Of a stretch of 7,788 nucleotides of DNA, positions 1-7,788 are shown one piece after another. Every line of letters begins with the position of its first letter. The first letter of the stretch is position 1. The translations under genes and the position numbers were made by a program. Where the stretch lies: contig JABISU010000239.1 in assembly GCA_018700255.1 (NCBI GenBank), positions 1 to 7,788 on the forward strand. The letters are read 5' to 3'. The notes beneath the pieces were generated by a model. That model was not told the DNA's origin. It ran no database searches and saw only the letters and a program-made list of their open reading frames with translations. The DNA comes from Flavobacteriales bacterium (GTDB lineage Bacteria; Bacteroidota; Bacteroidia; Flavobacteriales; UA16).

Positions 1-2716
1 TATGCCTTTTTATCTCAAGCTTAACTTCTTCATGCTTAACCTCTACTGGGTTTGGAATAAATGGCTCTTCTTCCAATTCCACAGAGTCCACTTTTGACTC
101 TTCTTCTACATTATTCAGCTTACGAGATTCCATAATTTCAGATTCCACAGAAGCTTCTAACTCTAAGTTAACTGGCTCTAACAGAACTTCTGTAACTGGC
201 AGAGAACTGAGCTTGTTACCCAGAGCTCGAACTCCTTTTAAAATAATAAATCCTCTAAGGTCAACAATTTCATCTTCCTTATCCCGAGTATGCTTGAACC
301 TCCTGTTGTATTTAACGCGAGCCTGGGGATGATACAAAGAGGTGGCTAAAGCGAGTTTGCTATCCTTATGATCGCCTATAAACCCCGCTGGCTTAACTGA
401 CATCTCAGGCAAGAACCTCTTCACATACCAATCCTGTTTATCTCCGTCATAGTAAACTACCGATACAGGTCTCTCTTCATCCCATTTTTCAACAGAAAAC
501 ATCTTATCATCGAAGTGCGTGCTGAAATCGAAACTCGTTAGAGAATACACCCCATCAGACTGAAGAGCCATAATCTTATCCTCGGCGTTGAATTCACCTA
601 AGAATTTCCCTCTACCATCGCCATTAATCCTCCTTACAGTTTCATCATACCAAACCTTGCGCGCGCCCAATGTCGATACTCCTTCCTCTTTCAACTCTAT
701 CCGCTTTACCATAAATTTCGATACAATATTCCCTCCAGCTCCACGTCCTTTAATTGCTATATCTGAGAAATTAAGCTCTATTTTCAAGCGCTTCAACCTC
801 GCTGACTGCTTGAGAAGGACGTTTACTACCTCAGCTTCTCCATTTCTGTTTGCGGTGAAGTATAGAACCTTGGATTTAGCCGTTCCTTTCGTTATCGGAT
901 ATTCTCTATCTCTCGTTATAGACTTCACATTGAACCTCTTCACCATACTCCTTCCAGAAGCTCCATCTAAGTAGATTACATTATAAGTCGTTCTTGTATC
1001 TCCCTTCTTCCAAATAGCAACATGAATAATATCTTTCCCGAAGAAAGCCTTTTGGGAAATTTTACTAACCTGCATTATTCCATTCTTACGGAATACGATT
1101 ACATCGTCTATGTCGCTACAATCGCAAATAAACTCGCCTTCTCCTCGCTTGAGGCCCGTTCCGACAAAACCATCCTCTTTTTGGACATAAAGCTTAGCGT
1201 TTGCTACAGCTGCCTTAGTCCTATCAATGGTATCGAAAGTCCTCAGTTCAGTTTTACGCTCACGACCCGCACGGTACTTCTTCTTTAAACTCTTAAACCA
1301 ATCCACTGTGTACTCAGTGAGAGCGGCAAGATTTTCTTTCACCTTAACTATACTTTCCTCGAGTCCAGCAATTTTCACATCTGCCTTGAAGGAGTTAAAC
1401 TTAGAGATACGTTTAATTCTTATTTCTGTGAGTCTTGTCACATCTTCGTCTGTAACAGCTCGAAGAAGTAGCTTAGTATGGGGTTTTAATCCCGCGTGAA
1501 TCGTCTCGAGTATCGCATCCCAAGTTTCACACTCTTCAATATCTCGGTAAACTCTCTTTTCTATGAAGATTTTCTCGAGAGAAGAGAAATGCCATGTTTC
1601 TTGAAGTTCGCCAAGCTCTATTTCAAGCTCACGACCTAAGAGATATTTCGTTCGCTCTGCGGAAGTCTTTAAAATCTCTGTTACTCCTATAAACTGTGGT
1701 TTATCGTCTAGGATTACACACGCGTTAGGCGCTATAGACACTTCGCAATCTGTAAACGCATAAAGAGCGTCAAGCATCTTATCCGGCGAAACGTTATTTG
1801 CAAGGTGGACTACAACCTCTACATCTTTTGCTGTGTTATCTTCAACTTTCTTAACCTTAATTTTCCCCTTTTCGTTCGCCTTCAAGATACTATCTATGAG
1901 TGAGCTTGTGGTTACTCCAAAGGGGACTTCCTTTACCACTAGAGTTTTATTATTGAGCTTATCTATTCGGGCGCGAACTCTTACTCGCCCCCCTCTTAGA
2001 CCGTCATTGTAAAGCTCCACATCTGCCATACCTCCTGTCGGAAAGTCTGGTACGAGGGTAAATCTCTTCCCCTCTAACGTTGCGATGCTTGCGTCAATAA
2101 GTTCGATGAAGTTGTGTGGGAGAATTTTACAAGCTAGCCCCACCGCTATTCCCTCTACTCCATGGGCAAGTAGAAGCGGGAATTTTACCGGCTCGGTTTC
2201 TGGCTCTTTGTTACGCCCATCGTAAGAAGCTAGCCACGTTGTAGTCTTGTGGTTAAATAGTACTTCTGTACCGAATTTACTAAGTCGCACTTCGATATAA
2301 CGAGGGGCAGCTGCTCTATCACCTGTGAGAATGTTACCCCAGTTTCCTTGACAATCTAGAAGAAGATCCTTTTGGCCTATCTGAACCATGGCATCACCTA
2401 TAGAAGCGTCCCCGTGAGGGTGGAACTTCATCGTGTTTCCGATTACGTTTGCTACCTTATGGTAGCGGCCATCATGCATCTCGTCCAAGGAATGAAGAAT
2501 ACGGCGTTGCACAGGCTTGAGGCCGTCGTACTGATGAGGAACGGCACGCTCTAAAATTACGTAAGATGCATAGTCGAGAAAGTACTCGTTGTACATCCCC
2601 TGCACGCGAACTACCCTATCCATTTCACCTGAATCTATCCCTGAGTCATCTTGCGACAACTCTTGCTCCTTCTCTTGCTCGTTTTCGTCCATCACGTTTC
2701 CATCGTTTTCTATCAT
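1..2716 (-). CDS. parC: DNA topoisomerase IV subunit A (ParC), 3' end beyond window
   Basis: This is the DNA-cleaving subunit of topoisomerase IV, which with ParE passes one duplex through another to unlink daughter chromosomes. I translated the minus strand from the ATG at 2716-2714; the frame stays open for 905 codons to the left edge. Residues 1-30 are an acidic leader. The winged-helix core follows: [11 protein letters not shown] (64-74), the [12 protein letters not shown] segment (99-110) and [13 protein letters not shown] (133-145), whose Tyr140 is the catalytic tyrosine that bonds to DNA. GIAVG (189-193) holds the DNA-intercalating Ile. The beta-pinwheel C-terminal domain starts near residue 510 and has only a degenerate GyrA-box, GRGAGGN (657-663), which favours ParC over Gyr[12 protein letters not shown] (827-837) resembles the end of the Bacteroidota family core; after it comes a Glu-rich tail of at least 68 residues. 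The start overlaps the parE stop as ATGA. The stop codon is not in the window, but the length suggests it is close. Confidence 0.95.
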   Translation of the reverse strand, partial: MIENDGNVMDENEQEKEQELSQDDSGIDSGEMDRVVRVQGMYNEYFLDYASYVILERAVPHQYDGLKPVQRRILHSLDEMHDGRYHKVANVIGNTMKFHPHGDASIGDAMVQIGQKDLLLDCQGNWGNILTGDRAAAPRYIEVRLSKFGTEVLFNHKTTTWLASYDGRNKEPETEPVKFPLLLAHGVEGIAVGLACKILPHNFIELIDASIATLEGKRFTLVPDFPTGGMADVELYNDGLRGGRVRVRARIDKLNNKTLVVKEVPFGVTTSSLIDSILKANEKGKIKVKKVEDNTAKDVEVVVHLANNVSPDKMLDALYAFTDCEVSIAPNACVILDDKPQFIGVTEILKTSAERTKYLLGRELEIELGELQETWHFSSLEKIFIEKRVYRDIEECETWDAILETIHAGLKPHTKLLLRAVTDEDVTRLTEIRIKRISKFNSFKADVKIAGLEESIVKVKENLAALTEYTVDWFKSLKKKYRAGRERKTELRTFDTIDRTKAAVANAKLYVQKEDGFVGTGLKRGEGEFICDCSDIDDVIVFRKNGIMQVSKISQKAFFGKDIIHVAIWKKGDTRTTYNVIYLDGASGRSMVKRFNVKSITRDREYPITKGTAKSKVLYFTANRNGEAEVVNVLLKQSARLKRLKIELNFSDIAIKGRGAGGNIVSKFMVKRIELKEEGVSTLGARKVWYDETVRRINGDGRGKFLGEFNAEDKIMALQSDGVYSLTSFDFSTHFDDKMFSVEKWDEERPVSVVYYDGDKQDWYVKRFLPEMSVKPAGFIGDHKDSKLALATSLYHPQARVKYNRRFKHTRDKEDEIVDLRGFIILKGVRALGNKLSSLPVTEVLLEPVNLELEASVESEIMESRKLNNVEEESKVDSVELEEEPFIPNPVEVKHEEVKLEIKRH
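2713..2716 (-). other. ATGA stop/start overlap of parE and parC
   Basis: Read on the minus strand, the parC start ATG (2716-2714) overlaps the parE stop TGA (2715-2713). Such an overlap is commonly associated with translational coupling, which would suit two subunits that assemble in equal numbers as ParC2ParE2. The overlap is seen directly; the coupling is inferred. Confidence 0.85.
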
Positions 2717-4593
2717 ACCTCTATTGCTTCTTCGACACCTTCTTCTACATCATCATCTACATCGTCCTTGTCAACTCGTAGGTTTTCGATGATGAATTTT
2801 TGCCTGTCTGGAGTGTTTTTACCCATGAAGAATCCAAGCATTTCCTGGACATTTGCTTCACGCCCAATTACTACTGGATCTATGCGCATATCCTCACCGA
2901 TAAAGAAACTGAATTCATCGGGGCTGATCTCTCCAAGTCCCTTAAATCTTGTTATCTCAGCTCTCTCACCACATTTTTTCATCGCTACTTGTTTCTCGGG
3001 CTCGTCATAACAGTAATGAGTTTCCTTCTTATTACGCACTCTGAAAAGCGGTGTTTGCAAAACATATAAGTGACCTTTCTTAACTAAATCAGGAAAAAAC
3101 TGGAGGAAAAACGTAATAAGGAGTAAACGGATATGCATTCCATCAACATCGGCATCTGTCGCAATCACAACTTTATTGTATCGAAGATCATCAATGCTTT
3201 CCTCAATGTTAAGGGCGGCTTGGAGAAGGTTGAACTCCTCGTTTTGGTACACAATTTTCTTAGTTAAACCGAAACAGTTTAATGGCTTCCCCTTCAACGA
3301 AAATACAGCCTGAGTAACTACATCCCTCGCCTTTGTAATCGAACCCGAGGCAGAATCCCCCTCTGTAATGAATATAGTTGAGTCCTCTCTGCGATCTTTC
3401 TTCTCGTTTAAGTGAGCTCTGCAATCTCGGAGCTTCTTGTTGTGTAGAGAAGCCTTCTTTGCTCTTGCTCTTGCGAGCTTCTTAATGCCAGCGAGGTCTT
3501 TCCTTTCACGCTCGTTTTGAAGAATCCTCGCCTGAAGAGCTTTAGCTACTTCAGGATTTCTGTGTAGGTAGTTATCTAGCTCCCTTTTCAAGAAGTCGAA
3601 CATAAAGCTCTTTAAAGTAGGGCCTTTAGGGCCCATATCGGTTGAACCGAGTTTGGTTTTCGTTTGGGATTCAAAAATGGGCTCCTCAACCTTTACGCTT
3701 ATCGCCGCCACTATTCCCGAACGCACATCACCTGTGTCGTAATCCTTACCAAAGAAATCTCTAACCACCCTCACATATGCCTCCCTGAATGCCGCCTGAT
3801 GAGTACCTCCTTGCGGAGTGTACTGACCGTTCACAAAACTCTGAATATCTTCACCATAAGTCTCTGAATGGGTCACTGAAAGCTCTATATCATCCGCTTT
3901 GATATGGATGATCGGGTAACGAGGGTTACCATCCATGCTAGACTCAAGAAGGTCAAGTAAACCATTGTCACTCTTGTATTTATCTCCGTTTAAGTAAACT
4001 GATAGTCCAGTATTCAAATAAACATAATTCCAGAGAAGCTTCTCCACGTGCTCCATCCTATACTTGTATCCTTTGAAAACACCTTCATCAGGTCGGAAAG
4101 TGATTTTTGTACCGTTGCGACTAGTGGTAGCCTCCTGGTCTCTATCTTCGACAACCTCCCCAATACTGAATGTCGCGCTCTTACACTTACCCGCCCTAAA
4201 GCTCTCCACTTTGAACATCGCTGAAAGAGCGTTTACAGCCTTAGTCCCCACTCCATTAAGTCCTACAGTTTTCTTAAATGCGCGAGAATCGTACTTACCT
4301 CCTGTGTTTATTTTAGATACGCAGTCGATGACTTTACCAAGCGGAATTCCGCGACCATAGTCACGAACTCGAACTTCTCCATCTCTAATACCCACCTCGA
4401 TGCTCTTACCATTACCCATGGTGTACTCGTCCACGCTGTTATCTACAACCTCTTTTAAAAGGACATAAATGCCGTCATCAGCATCCTTTCCATCACCTAA
4501 TTTACCTATGTACATCCCGGGACGCATACGAATATGCTCCTTCCACGATAGGGATCGGATGTTATCCTCTGTATATTCTACTTGCTTTGCCAT
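2713..4593 (-). CDS. parE: DNA topoisomerase IV subunit B (ParE)
   Basis: This is the ATPase subunit of topoisomerase IV. From the ATG at 4593 it has 626 residues, close to the usual length for the family. The GHKL ATPase domain shows the N-box EVVDNSVDE (48-56), DYGRGIP (78-84), TGGKYD (97-102) and [14 protein letters not shown] (111-124). The transducer domain has QTKTKLGS (310-317) with the ATP-contacting lysine. The TOPRIM domain has EGDSA (411-415) and DADVD (480-484), the Mg2+-binding acidic residues, followed by FKGLGE (550-555). [14 protein letters not shown] (22-35) is the ParE-like form found in Bacteroidota rather than their GyrB. A TTG at 4605 is in frame and would add four residues (MWRL). 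I prefer the ATG because family members usually start MA followed shortly by the [13 protein letters not shown] segment. Neither start has a convincing ribosome binding site. The gene is first in the leftward parE-parC operon. Confidence 0.95.
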   Translation of the reverse strand: MAKQVEYTEDNIRSLSWKEHIRMRPGMYIGKLGDGKDADDGIYVLLKEVVDNSVDEYTMGNGKSIEVGIRDGEVRVRDYGRGIPLGKVIDCVSKINTGGKYDSRAFKKTVGLNGVGTKAVNALSAMFKVESFRAGKCKSATFSIGEVVEDRDQEATTSRNGTKITFRPDEGVFKGYKYRMEHVEKLLWNYVYLNTGLSVYLNGDKYKSDNGLLDLLESSMDGNPRYPIIHIKADDIELSVTHSETYGEDIQSFVNGQYTPQGGTHQAAFREAYVRVVRDFFGKDYDTGDVRSGIVAAISVKVEEPIFESQTKTKLGSTDMGPKGPTLKSFMFDFLKRELDNYLHRNPEVAKALQARILQNERERKDLAGIKKLARARAKKASLHNKKLRDCRAHLNEKKDRREDSTIFITEGDSASGSITKARDVVTQAVFSLKGKPLNCFGLTKKIVYQNEEFNLLQAALNIEESIDDLRYNKVVIATDADVDGMHIRLLLITFFLQFFPDLVKKGHLYVLQTPLFRVRNKKETHYCYDEPEKQVAMKKCGERAEITRFKGLGEISPDEFSFFIGEDMRIDPVVIGREANVQEMLGFFMGKNTPDRQKFIIENLRVDKDDVDDDVEEGVEEAIEV

Positions 4594-4728
4594 TAATCGC
4601 CACAAGATAGAGACATCTAATTGCCATACCCCGTATTTACACTAGACTTTTTCCACATTTAACCCACTGTTTTTAACTACTTTTCTTTCCTAACTTGCGG
4701 AACTCTAACAATCATTATTTCAGGCTAT
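4594..4728. promoter_or_regulatory. Divergent intergenic region between parE and pepD
   Basis: This 135-bp gap is the only sizeable non-coding stretch. It lies between the starts of two operons pointing away from each other, so it should hold both promoters. I compared it by eye with the Bacteroidota sigma-ABfr pattern (TTTG about 20 bases before TAnnTTTG) and found no full match. The nearest half-sites are TAACTTG at 4691-4697 for pepD and TATCTTG (minus strand, 4609-4603) for parE; each lacks one T, and neither has a clear upstream TTTG. No convincing inverted repeat or terminator was seen. The role is inferred from position, and no exact promoter is claimed. Confidence 0.5.
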
Positions 4729-6195
4729 ATGTCATCAGCTATTCGCGACTTAAAACCATCTGCTCTTTGGAACAGATTTGCAGACTTAAACAAAATACCA
4801 AGACCTTCAAAGCATGAAGAAGCGGTTTGCGCTTGGCTATTACAATGGGCGAAAGATCAGGGTCTTGAAGCTTGGCAAGACGAAGTAAAGAACGTGTTTA
4901 TAAAAAAACCAGCTACGCCTGGAATGGAAGATCGACAAACTGTTGTACTCCAGAGTCATGTCGATATGGTATGCCAAAAAAATAACGACACCGAGTTCGA
5001 CTTCATGACAGAAGGCATCAAAATGTACGTCGATGGGGACTGGGTTAGAGCTGAAGGAACCACTCTTGGCGCTGATAATGGAATTGGTGTCGCTACCATC
5101 TTAGCAACGTTAGAAAGTAATGACATTCCTCATCCTCCTCTTGAAGCTCTTTTTACTATTGACGAAGAAACTGGAATGACTGGAGCATTAGGGCTCAAGG
5201 CTGGACACCTCGAAGCTACCATCCTACTAAACTTAGATACTGAAGACGACGATGAAATTAGCATAGGTTGCGCTGGAGGAGTAGACCTTACTTCTAAAGG
5301 CACATACGATCCAGAGAAGACATCCAAGGAAGGAACTACCGGCCTTAAGATTACAGTTAAAGGCGGATCTGGAGGCCACAGCGGAATGGATATCCACAAA
5401 GGAATAGCGAACGCAAACAAGCTCATTAACCGCGTTCTTTTAGAAGCACTCGAATCTGTTGACATCCGCGTAAGCGAGATTGAAGGTGGAGGTCTTCGCA
5501 ACGCAATCCCTCGTGAAGCGAATGCCCTTATCGTTGCATCTGAGCTGGACATGACTGATCTCGAGGAGGCTCTAAACTCCACCGCAGCGGATCTTAAGGC
5601 TGAGTATAAAACCACTGATCCTAACCTCGATATCAGTTGGGAACGCGAGGCGACTCCTGATGAGGCTCTCCCAGAAGATGTTCAAAACGCTCTGCTATTA
5701 GCCCTTCAAGTAGCGCCTGTTGGCATTCACCGTATGAGTTCAGATATAGAAGGCTTAGTCCAAACCTCAAACAATCTTGCTCGCATAGAAGTATGTTGCG
5801 GCAACGTAAGTATTAAATGCCTAAACCGAAGCTCTGTAGATTCCGAAAAGTGGGATCTCGCACGATCTATAGAAGCCGCATTCACCCTTGCTGGACTTAA
5901 GACAGAACAAGGGGGGGCTTACCCAGGCTGGACTCCTAACCCATCTTCTGCAGCAGTAGAAATGCTTCGCGCACTTTATGTTGAGAAATTCAACGAAGAG
6001 CCAAAGGTTATGGCCTGTCACGCAGGTCTTGAGTGCGGAATTCTCAGCACCAACTACCCCAACATGGATATGGCTTCATTCGGACCAAATATTCGCGGAG
6101 CTCACTCTCCAGATGAGTGCTGTCAAATCTCTTCAGTATCAAAATTCTGGGATTTCTACCTAGAAGCACTAATCCGCACTCCCAAACGTTCATAA
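4729..6195 (+). CDS. pepD: Aminoacyl-histidine dipeptidase (Xaa-His dipeptidase), M20 family
   Basis: This is a cytosolic zinc dipeptidase that cleaves Xaa-His and related dipeptides, releasing amino acids. Its 488 residues match the length of E. coli PepD (about 485). The M20 di-zinc site is complete: QSHVDM with His77 and Asp79 (75-80), GADNGIG with the bridging Asp116 (114-120), DEETGMTGALGL with Glu146 as general base and Glu147 as ligand (145-156), LNLDTED with Asp170 (167-173), and the C-terminal GAHSPDE with His459 (457-463). The lid (dimerisation) domain lies between, starting near GGSGGHSGMDIHKG; GGAYPGW is a further conserved stretch. There is no signal peptide. The start ATG has only a weak AGG upstream. 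The gene is first in a rightward unit and ends 3 bp before surE. Zinc ligands are assigned by alignment from memory with characterised PepD enzymes. The substrate range in this organism is inferred. Confidence 0.95.
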   Translation: MSSAIRDLKPSALWNRFADLNKIPRPSKHEEAVCAWLLQWAKDQGLEAWQDEVKNVFIKKPATPGMEDRQTVVLQSHVDMVCQKNNDTEFDFMTEGIKMYVDGDWVRAEGTTLGADNGIGVATILATLESNDIPHPPLEALFTIDEETGMTGALGLKAGHLEATILLNLDTEDDDEISIGCAGGVDLTSKGTYDPEKTSKEGTTGLKITVKGGSGGHSGMDIHKGIANANKLINRVLLEALESVDIRVSEIEGGGLRNAIPREANALIVASELDMTDLEEALNSTAADLKAEYKTTDPNLDISWEREATPDEALPEDVQNALLLALQVAPVGIHRMSSDIEGLVQTSNNLARIEVCCGNVSIKCLNRSSVDSEKWDLARSIEAAFTLAGLKTEQGGAYPGWTPNPSSAAVEMLRALYVEKFNEEPKVMACHAGLECGILSTNYPNMDMASFGPNIRGAHSPDECCQISSVSKFWDFYLEALIRTPKRS

Positions 6196-6198
6196 AAC

Positions 6199-6981
6199 AT
6201 GTCTAAGCTACCACTCATATTAATCACCAACGACGACGGTATCTCCTCAAAAGGCATCAGCTCTCTCGCTGAGGCAGTCTTAGATCTAGGTGATATCCAT
6301 GTTGTGGCTCCAGACAGCCCGCAGTCGGGAATGGGACACGCTGTCACTATAAGTGAAATATTACGAATTAAACCAGCATACTTTCCCATTAAAGGCGTGA
6401 CCGCTCACAGCACTTCTGGGACACCCGTTGACTGCGTCAAGCTCGCCATATATAAAGTCCTCGGGCGTAAACCCGACCTCATACTTTCTGGCATCAACCA
6501 CGGAAGTAACAGCTCAATCAACGTAATCTACTCCGGCACGATGTCTGCCGCAGTCGAAGGCGCCGTAGAGAGCATCAACGCCATAGGATTCTCACTTCTG
6601 GATCACGACACTGACGCCGACTTCTCAAACGCGAAAAAAGTCGTAAGACAAATGACGTTGGAAGTCCTAAAGCGCGGACTCCCCCACGGAGTTTGCCTCA
6701 ATGTAAATATTCCTAAAACTAGCGAAGGAGTTAAACTCAAAGGAATCAAAGTATGCCGCCAAGCTGCAGGATATTGGGAGGACGGGTTTGACGAACGCAA
6801 AGCGCCTAACAAGGAAAGCTACTTTTGGCTCACTGGAGAATTCACCAATCCAGACAAAGGCGAAGACACAGACGAATACGCCCTTTCCCAAGGCTACGCA
6901 TCTGTCGTACCCACACAATTCGATCTCACGGCTCACCACGCTATAGCCGAATTAAATAGTTGGGGTCTTAAATGGACGTAA
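6199..6981 (+). CDS. surE: 5'/3'-nucleotidase SurE
   Basis: SurE is a metal-dependent phosphatase that dephosphorylates nucleoside 5'- and 3'-monophosphates, and in some species short polyphosphate; in E. coli it is linked to stationary-phase survival. The 260-residue protein is of normal length and has all the family marks. NDDG (11-14) carries Asp12 and Asp13, and APDSPQSGMGHAVT (37-50) carries Ser43. SGINHGSN (97-104) carries Asn100, completing the Asp-Asp-Ser-Asn metal site. YSGTMSAAVEGA follows from residue 111. The C-terminal PTQFDLTAHHAI is also typical. No signal peptide is present, so it is cytosolic. It starts 3 bp after the pepD stop, and its own TAA overlaps the start of the next gene, so it is very likely co-transcribed with both neighbours. 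Confidence 0.96.
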   Translation: MSKLPLILITNDDGISSKGISSLAEAVLDLGDIHVVAPDSPQSGMGHAVTISEILRIKPAYFPIKGVTAHSTSGTPVDCVKLAIYKVLGRKPDLILSGINHGSNSSINVIYSGTMSAAVEGAVESINAIGFSLLDHDTDADFSNAKKVVRQMTLEVLKRGLPHGVCLNVNIPKTSEGVKLKGIKVCRQAAGYWEDGFDERKAPNKESYFWLTGEFTNPDKGEDTDEYALSQGYASVVPTQFDLTAHHAIAELNSWGLKWT

Positions 6982-6983
6982 TG
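6972..6983 (+). other. Overlap of surE stop with two possible starts of the small membrane gene
   Basis: The surE TAA is at 6979-6981. One in-frame ATG lies at 6972-6974 inside the end of surE, and a second at 6981-6983 shares one base with the stop (TAATG). The second gives the tighter coupling geometry and puts positive residues (MRKF) immediately at the N-terminus. Either start fits, and neither has a clear ribosome binding site of its own. Confidence 0.6.
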
Positions 6984-7295
6984 AGAAAATTCCTAGACAC
7001 CATACTAGGCGGAATAATAATTGGCATATTAGGAACTCTGATGGGCTTCCTAATCTTAGGCGCATACTGGTCTTATTCTAACTCAGTCGAAATAAGCTAT
7101 TTCATTGAGAACATTGCATCAAGATCACTTCTGTATCGAGATAGCATACTCACAATCAGCACGCTATTTAACGTGGGAATATTCTATGTTGGCATTCGAG
7201 CGGAATGGTGGCGATTCTGTCGCGGCCTCCTTATGGTCATCATGGCCACAGTCCCTCTCATCATCTATTTCCAGATGCAAGCTGGTATTTCATGA
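6972..7295 (+). CDS. Small three-helix membrane protein of unknown function between surE and lpxB
   Basis: I cannot name this protein. It has 107 residues from the ATG at 6972, or 104 from the in-frame ATG at 6981, which forms a TAATG overlap with the surE stop. Three hydrophobic segments are clear: residues 10-33 (glycine-rich, with GGIIIGILG), 57-75 and 84-100. Between helices 2 and 3 is a short loop rich in Arg and Trp (RAEWWRFCR, 76-84), probably cytoplasmic by the positive-inside rule. There is no cleavable signal peptide and no recognisable catalytic motif. Its stop overlaps the lpxB start as ATGA, so it sits inside a coupled surE-X-lpxB cluster. From memory, small membrane proteins occur at this place in other Bacteroidota, which favours a real, conserved gene. 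A role near lipid A synthesis in the inner membrane is only an inference from position. Confidence 0.85.
   Translation: MDVMRKFLDTILGGIIIGILGTLMGFLILGAYWSYSNSVEISYFIENIASRSLLYRDSILTISTLFNVGIFYVGIRAEWWRFCRGLLMVIMATVPLIIYFQMQAGIS
7292..7295 (+). other. ATGA stop/start overlap of the small membrane gene and lpxB
   Basis: The lpxB ATG (7292-7294) overlaps the TGA of the preceding gene (7293-7295). This is the same arrangement as parE-parC on the other strand and implies that the small membrane protein and LpxB are translated from one message. Confidence 0.8.
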
Positions 7296-7788
7296 AGATA
7301 TTTATGGTCGCAGGCGAGGCTTCCGGAGACATCTATGGCGGACTCTTGGCAAAGCATTTCACAAACTCAACCTTAACTATTCGCGGTTGGGGTGGCGAAA
7401 ACATGCAATCCTCTGGCGTCACTATTACTAAGCATTATCGGGAGCTTGCATACATGGGTTTGTGGGAAGTAATCTCTCACCTCCCTACCATTCTCAAAAA
7501 CATAGATACTTGTTGGAATGAAATACAGGACTTCAAACCCGACGCACTTGTTCTTATCGACTTCCCAGGTTTTAATATGCGGATAGCTCGAAAGGCTCGC
7601 AAAGCTGGAATAAAAGTCTACCAAGTGGTGGCACCTAAGGTTTGGGCTTGGAAAAAAGGGAGAGTCAAAAACTTAGCTCGTGACTACACCGCTGTATTTC
7701 CAGTCCTACCATTTGAACACGACCTTCTCTCGACATCTGGCGTAACCTCAATATATAACGGCCACCCGATAATCGACACCCTCGAGAA
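7292..7788 (+). CDS. lpxB: Lipid-A-disaccharide synthase (LpxB), 5' part only
   Basis: LpxB is a GT19-family glycosyltransferase acting at the inner face of the inner membrane. It joins UDP-diacylglucosamine and lipid X to make the lipid A disaccharide and releases UDP. The first 165 codons are present, a little under half of a usual 370-390-residue enzyme. Visible family motifs are GEASGD (8-13), GWGGENM (32-38), YMGLWEVI (54-61), LIDFPGFN (88-95, with Asp90), KVWAWKKGRV (116-125), VLPFEHD (138-144) and GHPIID (157-162). The segment before VWAW reads YQVVAPK, where many relatives have a YxxSPQ-type sequence. The start ATG overlaps the stop of the upstream membrane-protein gene (ATGA at 7292-7295), fixing the start and suggesting coupling. 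No frameshift is seen; the gene is cut only by the window edge. Confidence 0.95.
   Translation, partial: MKIFMVAGEASGDIYGGLLAKHFTNSTLTIRGWGGENMQSSGVTITKHYRELAYMGLWEVISHLPTILKNIDTCWNEIQDFKPDALVLIDFPGFNMRIARKARKAGIKVYQVVAPKVWAWKKGRVKNLARDYTAVFPVLPFEHDLLSTSGVTSIYNGHPIIDTLE

Noticed and set aside
588..1499. Several plus-strand open frames of 88-128 codons opposite parC
   Set aside because: They lie wholly within the coding sequence of parC on the other strand. Their proteins are Ser/Thr/Leu-rich with no domain, as expected of antisense shadows.
2566..3069. Overlapping plus-strand open frames across the parE/parC junction
   Set aside because: The Ser- and His-rich translations are the reverse of Asp/Glu-rich ends of ParE and the ParC leader. 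They overlap each other in different frames and have no recognisable features.
1..4593. Possibility that the minus-strand pair is DNA gyrase (GyrA/GyrB)
   Set aside because: The subunit A frame lacks a proper GyrA-box, and both proteins carry the ParE/ParC-type variants of Bacteroidota. The adjacent overlapping parE-parC order also fits topoisomerase IV. A tree with both paralogues would settle it.
4594..4728. Small RNA, riboswitch or terminator in the intergenic gap
   Set aside because: No stable hairpin followed by a T-run, and no known riboswitch core, could be seen. The T-rich stretch at 4670-4690 has no stem before it.
5130..5615. A 161-codon minus-strand frame inside pepD
   Set aside because: It is fully opposite the M20 peptidase, whose motifs are intact. 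The translation is Ser/Pro/Arg-rich low complexity, typical of an antisense shadow.
7105..7431. A plus-strand frame of 108 codons across the small membrane gene and the start of lpxB
   Set aside because: It is out of frame with both genes. The LpxB reading gives GEASGD and GWGGENM in the shared region, so this one is spurious.
1..7788. Mobile element, CRISPR, defence or phage system
   Set aside because: No transposase, integrase, terminal repeats, spaced direct repeats or tRNA were found. All long frames are explained by housekeeping genes plus one small membrane protein.

Overview
The window reads as ordinary, densely packed chromosome from a Gram-negative bacterium, most likely of the phylum Bacteroidota (Flavobacteriales-like). 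Three things suggest this. The ParE/ParC pair carries the Bacteroidota-type sequences around the ATP site and the DNA-cleavage site (for example [19 protein letters not shown] in ParE and [12 protein letters not shown] in ParC). A surE - small membrane protein - lpxB order is present. Starts are ATG with weak or absent Shine-Dalgarno sequences. The assignment rests on recalled family sequences, not on a database search. LpxB implies a lipid A-containing outer membrane.

Layout: the left 4.6 kb is on the minus strand and holds a topoisomerase IV operon. parE (complete, start near 4593) is followed by parC, which overlaps it in an ATGA junction and runs off the left edge after 905 codons. A 135-bp non-coding gap (4594-4728) is the only intergenic space of note and must hold the divergent promoters. 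On the right, transcribed on the plus strand, are pepD (M20-family aminoacyl-histidine dipeptidase), surE (5'/3'-nucleotidase), an unnamed three-helix membrane protein of about 104-107 residues, and the first 165 codons of lpxB, which runs off the right edge. These four genes have a 3-bp gap or overlapping stop/start codons and look like one transcription unit. No stretch longer than 300 bases lacks a gene.

How the genes work together: ParE and ParC form the heterotetrameric topoisomerase IV that decatenates daughter chromosomes, and the overlapping codons suggest coupled, balanced synthesis. The rightward unit mixes peptide scavenging (PepD), nucleotide dephosphorylation (SurE) and lipid A assembly (LpxB). 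The small membrane protein between SurE and LpxB is the only gene of unknown function and the best candidate for something not well described.

I found no mobile element, CRISPR array, tRNA or rRNA, phage gene, toxin-antitoxin pair or defence system, and no evidence of a novel multi-gene system. The findings are second-look items within a housekeeping region.
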